DNA from: Cellulomonas xylanilytica
Lineage (GTDB): Bacteria; Actinomycetota; Actinomycetes; Actinomycetales; Cellulomonadaceae
DNA length: 64,000 nt
Assembly: GCF_007989805.1 (NCBI RefSeq)
Contig: NZ_BJUB01000014.1
Coordinates: 62,001 to 126,000, forward strand
Reading direction: 5' to 3'
Below, piece by piece: positions 47,995-56,867 of the stretch (position 1 is the stretch's first letter; every line of letters starts with the position of its first letter). Under the pieces are notes generated by a model. That model did no database searches. It saw only the letters and a program-made list of their open reading frames with translations, and had not been told where the DNA came from. The translations under genes were made by a program, and so were the position numbers.

Positions 47995-48384
47995 ATGGAC
48001 ACGCAGACCGTCTGGATCATCGTCGCCATCGTGGTCGTCGTCCTGCTGATCATCGCGGCCGTCGCCATGAGCCGGCGTCGCGGATCGCACCGCGTCGACG
48101 CCGAACGCGCGCGGGCACAGGAGATCCGCGAGAAGGCCGCCGCCGACCAGGTCGAGGTCCAGCGCCGAGAGGCCGAAGCCGCCCGGCTCGACGCCCAGGC
48201 ACGCCTGGCCCAGGCCGAGGCCGACGCCCGCGCCGCCGACGCCGCCGCCCTGGCGAACGAGGCCCGCGCCCGCGGCACCGAGGCGAGCGGCGCCCGCTCC
48301 GAGCTGGACGAGCGCCTCAGCACCGCCGACCGCATCGACCCCGACGTGACCACCGACCAGAGGCGCCCCGAACCGCGGTCGTAG
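47995..48384 (+). CDS. Single-pass membrane protein with coiled coil
   Basis: A 129-residue protein: one N-terminal transmembrane helix (TVWIIVAIVVVVLLIIAAVA, residues 4-23), a basic stop-transfer MSRRRGSHR, then an Ala/Glu/Arg-rich heptad region (residues ~35-95) predicted to be a long coiled coil (RARAQEIREKAAADQVEVQR) and a polar tail. By charge the coiled coil faces the cytoplasm. GAGGAGGAAG precedes ATG 47995. Proteins of this shape are common in Micrococcales without assigned function. Confidence 0.78.
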   Translation: MDTQTVWIIVAIVVVVLLIIAAVAMSRRRGSHRVDAERARAQEIREKAAADQVEVQRREAEAARLDAQARLAQAEADARAADAAALANEARARGTEASGARSELDERLSTADRIDPDVTTDQRRPEPRS

Positions 48385-48420
48385 GTCCTCAACGGGCCCA
48401 CCAGCGCCCTCCCGCGTCGG

Positions 48421-48543
48421 TCACCACTCGTCCGACGAGGCATCAAGCACGCGTCGCCCGGCATCCACCGCTACCGGTCCCGAGTCGTCGCCCGACGCGA
48501 GCGCCTCGAGCTCCTCCAGCGCGGCATCGCTCCGTCGAGTCAT
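48421..48543 (-). CDS. Possible 40-residue acidic small protein
   Basis: A short frame MTRRSDAALEELEALASGDD ending VLDASSDEW, just downstream of the exported-protein gene on the same strand. It reads like a natural soluble acidic peptide, but there is no ribosome binding site before ATG 48543 and third-position GC is lower than in neighbours. It could be chance or a relic. Otherwise the 181 bases between 48384 and 48566 contain nothing I can identify. Confidence 0.22.
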   Translation of the reverse strand: MTRRSDAALEELEALASGDDSGPVAVDAGRRVLDASSDEW

Positions 48544-48565
48544 CGCATCGGCATCCAGCACGTCA

Positions 48566-49450
48566 TCAGTCGCAGTCGTCGGGCTTCGGGATGTCGGTGC
48601 AGAGACTCGACACGAGCCGGGAACGACGTTCCTCGACGGTGAACGGTGCACTGGTGACCGTGGTCTCCGCGGTGCCGACAACGTCCCGCCACTGGGTCGT
48701 GCCGTCGACCCGGTACTGGCCCTTCCACGTCGTGGTCAACGTGATCTGCACCGTCCCGAGCTCCTCGTAGAAGTGGAACGTGTCGTGATCCGGCCACGGG
48801 TGGCCTGCGCTTCGGGTGACCAGCGCATCGGTGTCGTCGCCGAAGTCGTAGGTGAACGTGTCGGGTGTCGCGATGACGTCGATGCCGTGCCCGAGCAGCT
48901 CGGTCCGGAACGTCTGCTCGGTCCGTTCCGTCGAGACGATCGTCTCCTTGTTGACCAGCACCCACCCGCGGTCGGGCTGCAGGTTGAGCACCGGCGGTGC
49001 AAGCGGCAGCCGGCGAAAGTCCTCGACCGTGAGGACGGGCAGGATGTCAGCAGGACAGCCACCGGCGTCGACCTGGTACCAGGCAGACCAGGTCTGGCTC
49101 GCGACGTTCGGTCTGTCGCGGGCCCACATTGGGAGAAGCGGCGTATCGCCGCCACAGTCGTTGACTCCGGCGTCGCCCTCCGCCGCGGGGCAGGCGCCAT
49201 TCAGCGGTGTGGTCGTCATGGCAGACGACGTGTTGCACATCGCAGCACGCTGGTACTCGACAAGCCTTTCCGCGGCAGGAACCGCCATACCTGCAATCGC
49301 CTGAGACTCGGAGTGTCCGAGGTTGAGAAGCACAGCCGAGCCGGCCGCCTTGGCCTTGACGGCGTTGCCCCAAGAACTGTTCACCGGAGCGGCAGGTGGC
49401 GGCTCGGGACCGAGCATGAGCGCGAACGCGAGCGTGACCGTGGCGATCAC
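48566..49450 (-). CDS. Exported protein of unknown function, coupled to a DUF6318 lipoprotein
   Basis: A 294-residue protein starting at GTG 49450, which overlaps the stop of the lipoprotein gene (GTGA). The N-terminus VIATVTLAFALMLGPEPPPA is a short hydrophobic segment that can act as signal peptide or anchor. The mature part has six or more Cys (CNTSSAMTTTPLNGAC, NDCGGDTPLLP, AGGCPADIL, SSLCTDIPKPDDCD), suggesting disulfides outside the cell, and an Ig/beta-sandwich-like C-terminal half (TFTYDFGDDTDALVT, VQITLTTTWKGQYRV). FTYDFGDD resembles PKD-domain strands. Base composition is slightly less GC-rich than its surroundings. Role unknown. Confidence 0.75.
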   Translation of the reverse strand: MIATVTLAFALMLGPEPPPAAPVNSSWGNAVKAKAAGSAVLLNLGHSESQAIAGMAVPAAERLVEYQRAAMCNTSSAMTTTPLNGACPAAEGDAGVNDCGGDTPLLPMWARDRPNVASQTWSAWYQVDAGGCPADILPVLTVEDFRRLPLAPPVLNLQPDRGWVLVNKETIVSTERTEQTFRTELLGHGIDVIATPDTFTYDFGDDTDALVTRSAGHPWPDHDTFHFYEELGTVQITLTTTWKGQYRVDGTTQWRDVVGTAETTVTSAPFTVEERRSRLVSSLCTDIPKPDDCD

Positions 49451-50073
49451 GGCGTTGCAGTCTGCGTCGGCTCGGAATCGATCTCGCGCACGAACCACCC
49501 GTCGCGCCATGCAAGCGCGAAGACGAGATCCCAGCTCTGGCCCTCGCCCCGCGAGATGACTTGCCCCGCGCTGTCGTATCGCTGCGACGGTCCCTGACTC
49601 ATCTGCAGTTCTGCGGAGTAGAACGCGCTCGGGGTGATCTCGAGTGCAGAAACGTTCGTCACAACGATCTCTGCGCTGCTGTCGGACTCTCCGGCCGAAA
49701 GCATCGCGTTCACGCCGGCCGTCACGCTGGAGCAGAACGTGCATGTCGGCTCCGACATCCCATTCCACGTTGTGAGGTCCCCTGTGGCGTAGGCGTACGC
49801 GTAGAGCTTCGTGAAGTACGCCGCCGCCGCGGCGGCCCCATCAGCGCTCGGGGTGTCCATCGCTCTCGGCTGTACCGGCGGCACGGTCAGATCCACGGTC
49901 GGCGTCGGGCTCTGTGATGGCGTAGCGGTGGGCGCTGATGCGGTGATTTCGGTCGGCGCTTGAGGACCCGGCGGCGCGCCCGTACACGCGGACAGAGCGA
50001 GCGCCACGACCACGACGCTGATGGCGGCGCGTGCGATGGACAGCGCTGTGCTGGCGAGCTCCCCTGCGTGCAT
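49447..50073 (-). CDS. DUF6318 family lipoprotein
   Basis: A 208-residue lipoprotein: hydrophobic segment AAISVVVVALALSAC with lipidated Cys30, a Thr/Pro-rich linker (ITASAPTATPSQSPTPTVD) and the DUF6318 domain DGAAAAAAYFTKLYAYAYAT, GDLTTWNGMSEPTCTFC with a conserved Cys pair, and DLVFALAWRDGWFVREID. The fold is NTF2-like by family description; no activity is known. Start ATG 50073 is uncertain; ATG 50103 ten codons upstream is possible. It heads a two-gene operon with the exported protein and is divergent from recC. Confidence 0.82.
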   Translation of the reverse strand: MHAGELASTALSIARAAISVVVVALALSACTGAPPGPQAPTEITASAPTATPSQSPTPTVDLTVPPVQPRAMDTPSADGAAAAAAYFTKLYAYAYATGDLTTWNGMSEPTCTFCSSVTAGVNAMLSAGESDSSAEIVVTNVSALEITPSAFYSAELQMSQGPSQRYDSAGQVISRGEGQSWDLVFALAWRDGWFVREIDSEPTQTATP

Positions 50074-50234
50074 GCGGGGAAACCTACCGAAACCGGACGC
50101 CATCGGGTCGAGCTCGACGACGTCTGTGGACAACCGCGTCCGCGCGTCCCGGGACCGCCAACGAGTCGGGCATCCCTGCGACGAACCGAGGCCGGGCCTG
50201 TTGATGAACTCGTCACCACTCCGGACCCCGTCGC

Positions 50235-50240
50235 TAGAGT
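50235..50240 (+). promoter_or_regulatory. -10 box of a probable leaderless recCBD transcript
   Basis: TAGAGT lies 7 bases before GTG 50248 with no Shine-Dalgarno sequence between. The -35 at 17-base spacing (GTCACC) is weak. No LexA-type box was found here. Confidence 0.45.
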
Positions 50241-50247
50241 GCCGAAC

Positions 50248-53200
50248 GTGACCCAGACCGCGTCGTCGTCGACCCCGTCGGGGCTGCGCGTCCACGTCGC
50301 GGAGCGCACGGATGCGCTGGTGGACGCGTTGGCGGACGTCCTGGCGGCAACCCCTGCGGACCCGTTCACGCCCGATGTCGTCGCGGTCCCGACGCGCGGT
50401 GTCGAGCGCTGGGTGGCGCAGCGACTCTCCCACCGGCTGGGCACTGGAGACGGGACAGACGGCATCTGCGCGAACGTGCAGTTCCCGTCGCCGCACCGGC
50501 TGATCGGTGACGCACTGTCGACCACCAGTGACGAGGACCCGTGGGGCTCCGAGCAGCTCGCATGGCACGTGCTGGCGGCGATCGACGCGCACCACGGCGC
50601 GGACTGGCTGCGGACGGTGAGCCGCTACCTCGGCGACAACGAGGACGAGGTCCGCCGCGGGCGGCGGTTCCGGCTGGCCCAGCGGGTTGCCCGGCTGTTC
50701 GGCGCGTACGACGTGCAGCGCCCGCAGATGGTCCGGGCCTGGGCGCGCGGGGACGACGAGGACGGGGTCGGCGAGCCCCTCCCGGGCGATCTGCGCTGGC
50801 AGCCGCAGCTGTGGCGGGAGGTTCGGGACGCGGCCGGCGTGCCGTCGCCGGCGGAGCGGCTCGAGGGTGCGGTGGCGCGGCTGCGGGAGGACCCGTCGAG
50901 CGTGGACCTGCCCCCACGCCTGTCGGTCTTCGGCGCCACGGCGCTCCCGGCTGGCCACCTGCAGGTGCTCGACGCGCTCGCCGAGCATCGTGAGGTTCAC
51001 CTGTGGCTCCCGCAGCCGTCGCTCGCGCTGTGGCACGGACTGAGCCCGAGCGGTCCCGCGCGCAGGTCCGAGGCGACGACACCCGCGACGCACCCCTTGC
51101 TCGCGTCGATGGCGGGCGATGCGACGGAGCTGGCCACGCGCGTCCTCGGGCTCGGACCAGACGTCGCTGTCCTGGGATCGCCACGACGAGGTCGCACGGT
51201 GCTCGGCGCGCTGCAGGAGCGGATCTCGCAGGACCGCACGGACGGGCCGCGGCTGGACGCGACGACAGCGGACCGGTCGGTCCAGGTCCATGCGTGCCAC
51301 GGCCGCTCGCGCCAGGTCGAGGTGCTCCGCGAGGTCGTCGTCGGCCTGCTCGCGGACGACGACACGCTGGAGCCGCGGGACATCATCGTGATGTGCCCGG
51401 ACGTCGAGGCGTTCGCCCCGCTGGTCGAGGCAGCGTTCGGTCCGACGGCGGGCATCGACGAGGGAGCCCCAGAGCATCCGGGCCGCACGCTGCGGGTCCG
51501 CATCGCCGACCGGGCACCGCGGAGCGCCAACCCGGTGCTCGCCGTCGTCGCGACCCTCCTGGAGCTCGCCGAGTCGCGCGTCGGGGCGTCGGCGGTGGTC
51601 GACCTCGCGGGTCAGGCGCCGGTCCGCCGACGGTTCGGGTTCGACGACGAGGAGCTCGACCGGGTGCGGGCATGGGCGCTGGAGTCGGGGGTGCGCTGGG
51701 GCGAGGACGTCTCGCGGCGCGAGCGCTACGGGATGGGTGCGCTCCGGCAGGGGACGTGGTCGACCGCGCTGGACCGGCTGCTGCTCGGGGTGGCGATGGC
51801 CGAGGAGGACCAGAGGTTCGTCGGGACCGTCCTGCCGGTCGACGACGTCGGGTCCAGCGACGTGGACCTCGTGGGACGGCTCGCGGAGTTCGTCGACCGG
51901 CTGACCGCCACGCTCAGCGAGCTGGACGGAGCGCGACCGGCGGCCGAGTGGTTCGCGTCGCTCGACCGCGCCGTGCGGCTGCTCACCGACGTCGCACCCG
52001 CAGACCGCTGGCAGCAGGCCGAGGCCGCCCGGGCCATCGACGCGGTGCGAAACGCGACCAGCGCGACGCTCCGCCTGGCCGACGTCGTCGCGCTCCTCGA
52101 ACCGCACCTGGCCGGACGGCCGACCCGGGCCAACTTCCGGACCGGCGCGCTCACGGTGTGCTCGCTCGCGCCGATGCGAGCGGTGCCGCACCGGGTCGTC
52201 GCGCTGCTCGGCATGGACGACGGAGCGTTCCCGAGAGGGTCGGGGCGCGACGGGGACGACATCCTCGCGCGCGACCCGCTGGTCGGCGAGCGCGACGCCC
52301 GCCAGGAGGACCGGCAGCTGTTCCTCGACGCGGTGACCAGCGCGCAAGAGAACCTGGTCGTCGTCTACTCCGGTGCCGACGAGCGCACGGGTGCGGCGCG
52401 ACCGCCCGCGGTCCCGGTGGGCGAGCTGCTCGACGCGATCGACGCCGCTGCCACGTTCCCGGGGGGCCGGTCCGCGCGCGACCAGGTGGTGCACCACCCG
52501 CTCCAGACGGTGGACGAGCGCAACTTCGAGCCGGGCCGTCTCGGTCGCGACGGACCGTTCAGCTTCGACGTGCTCGACCTGACCGCGGCCCTCACGAGGC
52601 GCCGCGACGACCCGCCGGAGACGTCCGCGCCGCTGGAACCTCCGCACACCGACGAGCTCGACCTGGAGGACCTCGCGTCCACGCTCGAGCACCCGGTCCG
52701 TGCGTTCGTGCGGATGCGGCTCGGCGCGACCCTCCCCGGCGACGAGCCGCAGCTCGACGACCGCCTGCCGCTGGAGCTGGGCGGGCTGGAGCGCTGGGCG
52801 GTCGGAGACCGGCTGCTCCAGGCTGCGCTGGACGGCATCGACCTCGACGATGCCGCCGCGGCCGAGCGGCGGCGCGGTCACATGCCGCCGGCCACGCTCG
52901 GCGGCGCCACGCTCCAGCAGGTTCGCGGACAGGTGGAGCCGTTGCTGGCTGCGTCGGCGCGGTACCTGGTGGAGCCCGCGACGAGCGTCGACGTCACGAT
53001 CCCGCTGGATGACGGGCGTGTGCTGACGGGCACGATCAACGGGGTGCGCGGTGACGTTCTGGTCCGCACGGTGTTCTCGCGGCTGGGCGCCAAGCACCGG
53101 CTGCGCGCCTGGGTGCAGCTGCTGGCGCTGGCCGCGGCGTTCCCTGAGCGCACGTTCGAGGCGGTGACGATCGGCCGCGGTCAGGTCCGGTCGTCGCGGG

Positions 53201-53574
53201 TCGCTCGGCTCACGACGCCAGCGGAGCCGCGCGCGACCCTGCAGCGGCTGGTCGGCATCTACGACGAGGCGATGTGCGGCGCGCTCCCCCTGCCCCTGGC
53301 CACGAGCCTGGCGTACGCGCACCCGCGCACGGGCGGTGGCGACGAGTCCGACGCGCTGGGCAGCGCACGGGCGGAGCTCGGGACCGCCGACGACGCCGCC
53401 GCCGGGCGTGGTGGCTTCGAGGCCGTCGACGACTACCACCTGCTGGCGTTCGGGGACCCGGTCACGTTCGACCGCCTGATCGTCGAGGGGCACACCGGAC
53501 CCGAGTCCACCCGCTTCGGTGCCCTGTCGATGGCCCTGTGGTCCGACCTCATCGCGCACGAGGAGGTCGGATGA
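50248..53574 (+). CDS. recC: Exodeoxyribonuclease V gamma subunit RecC
   Basis: An 1108-residue RecC, the Chi-recognising and strand-splitting subunit of RecBCD. Recognisable parts: GLRVHVAERTDALVDALADV and VVAVPTRGVERWVAQRLSHR (inactive helicase 1A), LARLFGAYDVQRP-like VARLFGAYDVQRPQMVRAW, DIIVMCPDVEAFAPLVEAAF, LTVCSLAPMRAVPHRVVALL with GMDDGAFPR, and the inactive nuclease-like C-terminal domain. Length is close to the family norm (~1100). GTG 50248 fits a leaderless mRNA; GTG 50239 is an alternative. The stop overlaps recB by ATGA. It acts in double-strand break end processing in the cytosol. Confidence 0.94.
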   Translation: MTQTASSSTPSGLRVHVAERTDALVDALADVLAATPADPFTPDVVAVPTRGVERWVAQRLSHRLGTGDGTDGICANVQFPSPHRLIGDALSTTSDEDPWGSEQLAWHVLAAIDAHHGADWLRTVSRYLGDNEDEVRRGRRFRLAQRVARLFGAYDVQRPQMVRAWARGDDEDGVGEPLPGDLRWQPQLWREVRDAAGVPSPAERLEGAVARLREDPSSVDLPPRLSVFGATALPAGHLQVLDALAEHREVHLWLPQPSLALWHGLSPSGPARRSEATTPATHPLLASMAGDATELATRVLGLGPDVAVLGSPRRGRTVLGALQERISQDRTDGPRLDATTADRSVQVHACHGRSRQVEVLREVVVGLLADDDTLEPRDIIVMCPDVEAFAPLVEAAFGPTAGIDEGAPEHPGRTLRVRIADRAPRSANPVLAVVATLLELAESRVGASAVVDLAGQAPVRRRFGFDDEELDRVRAWALESGVRWGEDVSRRERYGMGALRQGTWSTALDRLLLGVAMAEEDQRFVGTVLPVDDVGSSDVDLVGRLAEFVDRLTATLSELDGARPAAEWFASLDRAVRLLTDVAPADRWQQAEAARAIDAVRNATSATLRLADVVALLEPHLAGRPTRANFRTGALTVCSLAPMRAVPHRVVALLGMDDGAFPRGSGRDGDDILARDPLVGERDARQEDRQLFLDAVTSAQENLVVVYSGADERTGAARPPAVPVGELLDAIDAAATFPGGRSARDQVVHHPLQTVDERNFEPGRLGRDGPFSFDVLDLTAALTRRRDDPPETSAPLEPPHTDELDLEDLASTLEHPVRAFVRMRLGATLPGDEPQLDDRLPLELGGLERWAVGDRLLQAALDGIDLDDAAAAERRRGHMPPATLGGATLQQVRGQVEPLLAASARYLVEPATSVDVTIPLDDGRVLTGTINGVRGDVLVRTVFSRLGAKHRLRAWVQLLALAAAFPERTFEAVTIGRGQVRSSRVARLTTPAEPRATLQRLVGIYDEAMCGALPLPLATSLAYAHPRTGGGDESDALGSARAELGTADDAAAGRGGFEAVDDYHLLAFGDPVTFDRLIVEGHTGPESTRFGALSMALWSDLIAHEEVG

Positions 53575-56500
53575 CCGAGCCGTTCGACGTGTGCGGGCCG
53601 CTGCCGCAGGGCACCGTCGTGCTCGAGGCCAGCGCGGGCACCGGCAAGACGACGACGATCGCCTCGCTGACCGCCCGGTACGTCGCCGAGGGGGTCGCGC
53701 GACTTCCGGAGCTCATGCTCGTGACGTTCGGCCGGTTGGCCACGTCCGAGCTGCGTGAACGGGTCCGCGAGCGCCTGGTCGTCGTCGAGGCCGCGCTGCG
53801 GAACGGGACCCCCTCGACCGACCCGGTCATCGCCCTGCTGGCGAGCACGGATCGCGCCGTCCGGGCCCAGCGCCTCGCGGTCGCCCTGGCGGAGTTCGAC
53901 GCGGCGACGATCACCACGACGCACGGCTTCTGCCAGCAGATGCTCACGTCGCTGGGCACGCTCGGCGACGTCGAGCCGGACGCGCGGCTGGTCCCGGACA
54001 TCGCGTCGCTGGAGGCGGAGGTCGTCGACGACCTGTACCTGCGCAAGTACGCGTCGACCGACTCCCCGACGCTGTCCGTGCCGGACGCGCGCCGGGTCGC
54101 GCACGAGGCGATCAGCGACGCCGCAGCGCTCCTGGAGCCGGAGAACGCCACCTCCGAGCGGGCTCGCGACTCCTACGGGCTGGCCGCTGCCGCGCGCCGC
54201 GAGCTGCTGCGGCGCAAGCGCGCGCTGCGCGTCCTCGACTACGACGACCTGCTGGTGCTCCTGCGCGACGCGCTGACCGACCCGGAGACCGGGCAAGCCG
54301 CGGCGGAACGCGTCCGCTCCCGGTACCGCATCGTCATGGTCGACGAGTTCCAGGACACCGACCCCGTCCAGTGGGACATCCTGCGCACGGCGTTCCACGG
54401 TCACCGCACCCTCGTCCTGATCGGCGACCCGAAGCAGGCGGTCTACCGGTTCCGCGGCGCGGACGTCGCCACGTACCTGCGCGCCCGAGCCGTCGCCTCC
54501 ACCCAGACGCTGCACCGTAACTGGCGCGCCGACCCCGCGGTGCTCGACGGGCTGGCGCCGATCCTGTCCGGCACCGCGCTGGGTGACCCGCGCATCGTCG
54601 TCCACCCGATCGAGCCCGCGCGGACCGGCAGCCGGCTGCGGGGCGGGCCGGCGGTGCGCCTGCGGCAGGTCACGCGGACGGCGCTCGGGGTTCCCGACGG
54701 CGCGGCCAACCCGCCCGTCGGCAAGGTGCGCGACTTCGTGTACGCGGACGTCGCCGCGCAGGTGCTCCGCACGTTGAGCGAGGAGCAGATCGCCGACGAG
54801 GACGGCGGCTGGCGGTCGGTCCAGCCGGGCGACATCGCGGTGCTCACGCGCGTCAACCGGGATGCCGTCGCCGTGCAGCGCTCGCTGGTGTCCGTCGGTG
54901 TCCCGGCCGTCATCTCGATGTTGTCCAGCGTCTTCGGCACACCGTCCGCCCGGGACTGGCTGATCCTGCTCTCGGCGCTCGCGCGTCCCGGCGTGAGCGG
55001 GTTCGTGTCCGCGGCGGCGCTGACGCCGTTCGTCGGCTGGACCGCGAACGAGCTCGCGGAGGCGTCCGACGAGCGCCGCGACGAGCTCGCCGACCTGCTG
55101 CGCACGTGGTCGCGCGTGCTGGACGACCACGGCGTCGCGTCCCTGCTGGAGGCGACGGCCGCCGCCGGTCTGCGGGAGCGGCTGGTCCGGCTGCCCGACG
55201 GTGAGCGCCGCCTGACGGACGTCCGGCACGTCGGCGAGGCGCTGCACGCGGCCGCGACGGACGACGGGCTCGGCGCGGCCGCGCTGCTCGAGTGGCTGCG
55301 TGCCCGGGTCGAGGAGGCCGGTCAGGACTACGCCGAGGAGCGCAGCCGCCGCCTGGAGACCGACACCGCGGCCGTGCAGGTCATCACCGTGCACGCGAGC
55401 AAGGGCCTGCAGTTCCCCGTCGTGCTGGTGCCCTTCCTCTGGGACAAGTACTCGCCGCCCAGCCCGGCGACCATCGGCTACGACCGCGACGACGTCCGGC
55501 TGCTGCACGTGGGCGGCAAGGGCAGTCCTGGGTACGACGAGGCGCGCGCGGCCGGTGCTGCCGCCGACGACGGTGAAGGGCTGCGCCTCGCCTACGTCGC
55601 TCTCACGCGCGCGACCAGCCAGGTCGTCGCGTGGTGGGCGCCCTCGGCCAACTCGGTCCGCGGCGCCTTGACGCGCCTCCTGCTCGGCGCCCGTGACAGC
55701 GCCGGGAACCCGGCCGAGCTGGTGAAGACGACGACCGACGCAGCGACGACGCAGGTGCTGCGGGCGCTCACGAACGACGCCCTCGAGCTCGAGGTGGTGA
55801 CCTCGGCGTCGGTCCTCGCCCCCTGGGCGCCGCCCACGGCACCCGCGACGGACCTTCAGGCGGCGACGCTCGACCGTCGACCGGACGTGGCGTGGCGGCG
55901 GACGTCCTACTCGGCGCTCACGGCCGCGGCGCACGAGACCGGCCGCGTCGGGAGCGAGCCGGAGGTACCCGGGGTGCAGGACGAGCCGGATGGTGCGACC
56001 GGCCCACCGGCCGCTGTGGAGCCCGCCGACGGTCTCGGCCGGGACGTGTCGTCCCCGATGGCCGACCTGCCGTCCGGGACGGCGTTCGGCACGTTCGCCC
56101 ACCGCGTCCTGGAGCTCCTGGATACGAGCGCTCCCGACCTCGGCGCGGAGCTCGCGGCTCGCTGCGCGGAGGCGGGTGCGCTGCTGACGACCGACCCGGC
56201 GACGACCGCAGATGCCCTGCTCCCGTCGCTCCACACCCCGCTCGGTCCTCTTGCCGGTGACCTGTCCCTGGCGGCGATCACTCCTCGCGACCGGTTGGCC
56301 GAGCTCGACTTCGAGCTCCCCCTCGCCGGAGGCGACGCCGGTTCCCGCCGAACCGCCAGAACCATCCGCGACGTCGCCGGCCTCCTGCGTGCCCACCTGC
56401 CCGCCGACGACCCGTTCACCCCCTACGCCGACCACCTCGACGAGCTCTCGGCCGCCCAGCTGCGCGGCTACCTCACCGGCTCGATCGATGCGGTCCTGCG

Positions 56501-56867
56501 CGTGCCGGCGGACGTACCGGGCGGCCACCGCTACCTCGTCGTGGACTACAAGACGAACCGCCTGGGCACGTTCGACGAACCCCTGACGCTGTGGCACTAC
56601 CGGCCGGCGTCGACCCTTGCGGCGATGATCGACGCCCACTACCCGCTGCAGCTGCTCCTCTACTCCGCGGCGCTGCACCGCTACCTGCGCTGGCGCCTCC
56701 CCGGCTACGACCCCGGTTCGCACCTGGGCGGCGGCCTCTACCTGTTCCTGCGCGGCATGGCGGGTCCGAGCACCCCGACCGTCGACGGCGTGCCGTTCGG
56801 CGTGGTGTCGTGGCGTCCCCCGGCCGCGCTCGTCGTCGCCCTCTCCGACCTGCTGGCCGGCTCGTGA
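53571..56867 (+). CDS. recB: Exodeoxyribonuclease V beta subunit RecB
   Basis: A 1098-residue UvrD-type helicase plus nuclease. Walker A ASAGTGKTTTIASLTARYV (~residues 18-25), motif Ia TFGRLATSELRERVR, motif II MVDEFQDTDPVQWDIL, motif III LIGDPKQAVYRFRGADV, motif V ITVHASKGLQFPVVLVP and motif VI LAYVALTRATSQ. The C-terminal nuclease carries the RecB motif YLVVDYKTNRLG with metal-binding Asp and catalytic Lys, followed by QLLLYSAALHRYLR. All catalytic residues are intact. It is slightly shorter than E. coli RecB (1180). Coupled to recC and recD by four-base overlaps. Confidence 0.96.
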   Translation: MTEPFDVCGPLPQGTVVLEASAGTGKTTTIASLTARYVAEGVARLPELMLVTFGRLATSELRERVRERLVVVEAALRNGTPSTDPVIALLASTDRAVRAQRLAVALAEFDAATITTTHGFCQQMLTSLGTLGDVEPDARLVPDIASLEAEVVDDLYLRKYASTDSPTLSVPDARRVAHEAISDAAALLEPENATSERARDSYGLAAAARRELLRRKRALRVLDYDDLLVLLRDALTDPETGQAAAERVRSRYRIVMVDEFQDTDPVQWDILRTAFHGHRTLVLIGDPKQAVYRFRGADVATYLRARAVASTQTLHRNWRADPAVLDGLAPILSGTALGDPRIVVHPIEPARTGSRLRGGPAVRLRQVTRTALGVPDGAANPPVGKVRDFVYADVAAQVLRTLSEEQIADEDGGWRSVQPGDIAVLTRVNRDAVAVQRSLVSVGVPAVISMLSSVFGTPSARDWLILLSALARPGVSGFVSAAALTPFVGWTANELAEASDERRDELADLLRTWSRVLDDHGVASLLEATAAAGLRERLVRLPDGERRLTDVRHVGEALHAAATDDGLGAAALLEWLRARVEEAGQDYAEERSRRLETDTAAVQVITVHASKGLQFPVVLVPFLWDKYSPPSPATIGYDRDDVRLLHVGGKGSPGYDEARAAGAAADDGEGLRLAYVALTRATSQVVAWWAPSANSVRGALTRLLLGARDSAGNPAELVKTTTDAATTQVLRALTNDALELEVVTSASVLAPWAPPTAPATDLQAATLDRRPDVAWRRTSYSALTAAAHETGRVGSEPEVPGVQDEPDGATGPPAAVEPADGLGRDVSSPMADLPSGTAFGTFAHRVLELLDTSAPDLGAELAARCAEAGALLTTDPATTADALLPSLHTPLGPLAGDLSLAAITPRDRLAELDFELPLAGGDAGSRRTARTIRDVAGLLRAHLPADDPFTPYADHLDELSAAQLRGYLTGSIDAVLRVPADVPGGHRYLVVDYKTNRLGTFDEPLTLWHYRPASTLAAMIDAHYPLQLLLYSAALHRYLRWRLPGYDPGSHLGGGLYLFLRGMAGPSTPTVDGVPFGVVSWRPPAALVVALSDLLAGS

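Noticed and set aside
49447..53559. Very long open frames antisense to recC (minus strand) and to recB (53433..56723 minus)
   Set aside because: They are Arg/Gly/Ala-rich, lack recognisable motifs and arise because high-GC codons on the sense strand rarely create stops in the opposite frame. The sense strand encodes intact RecC and RecB.
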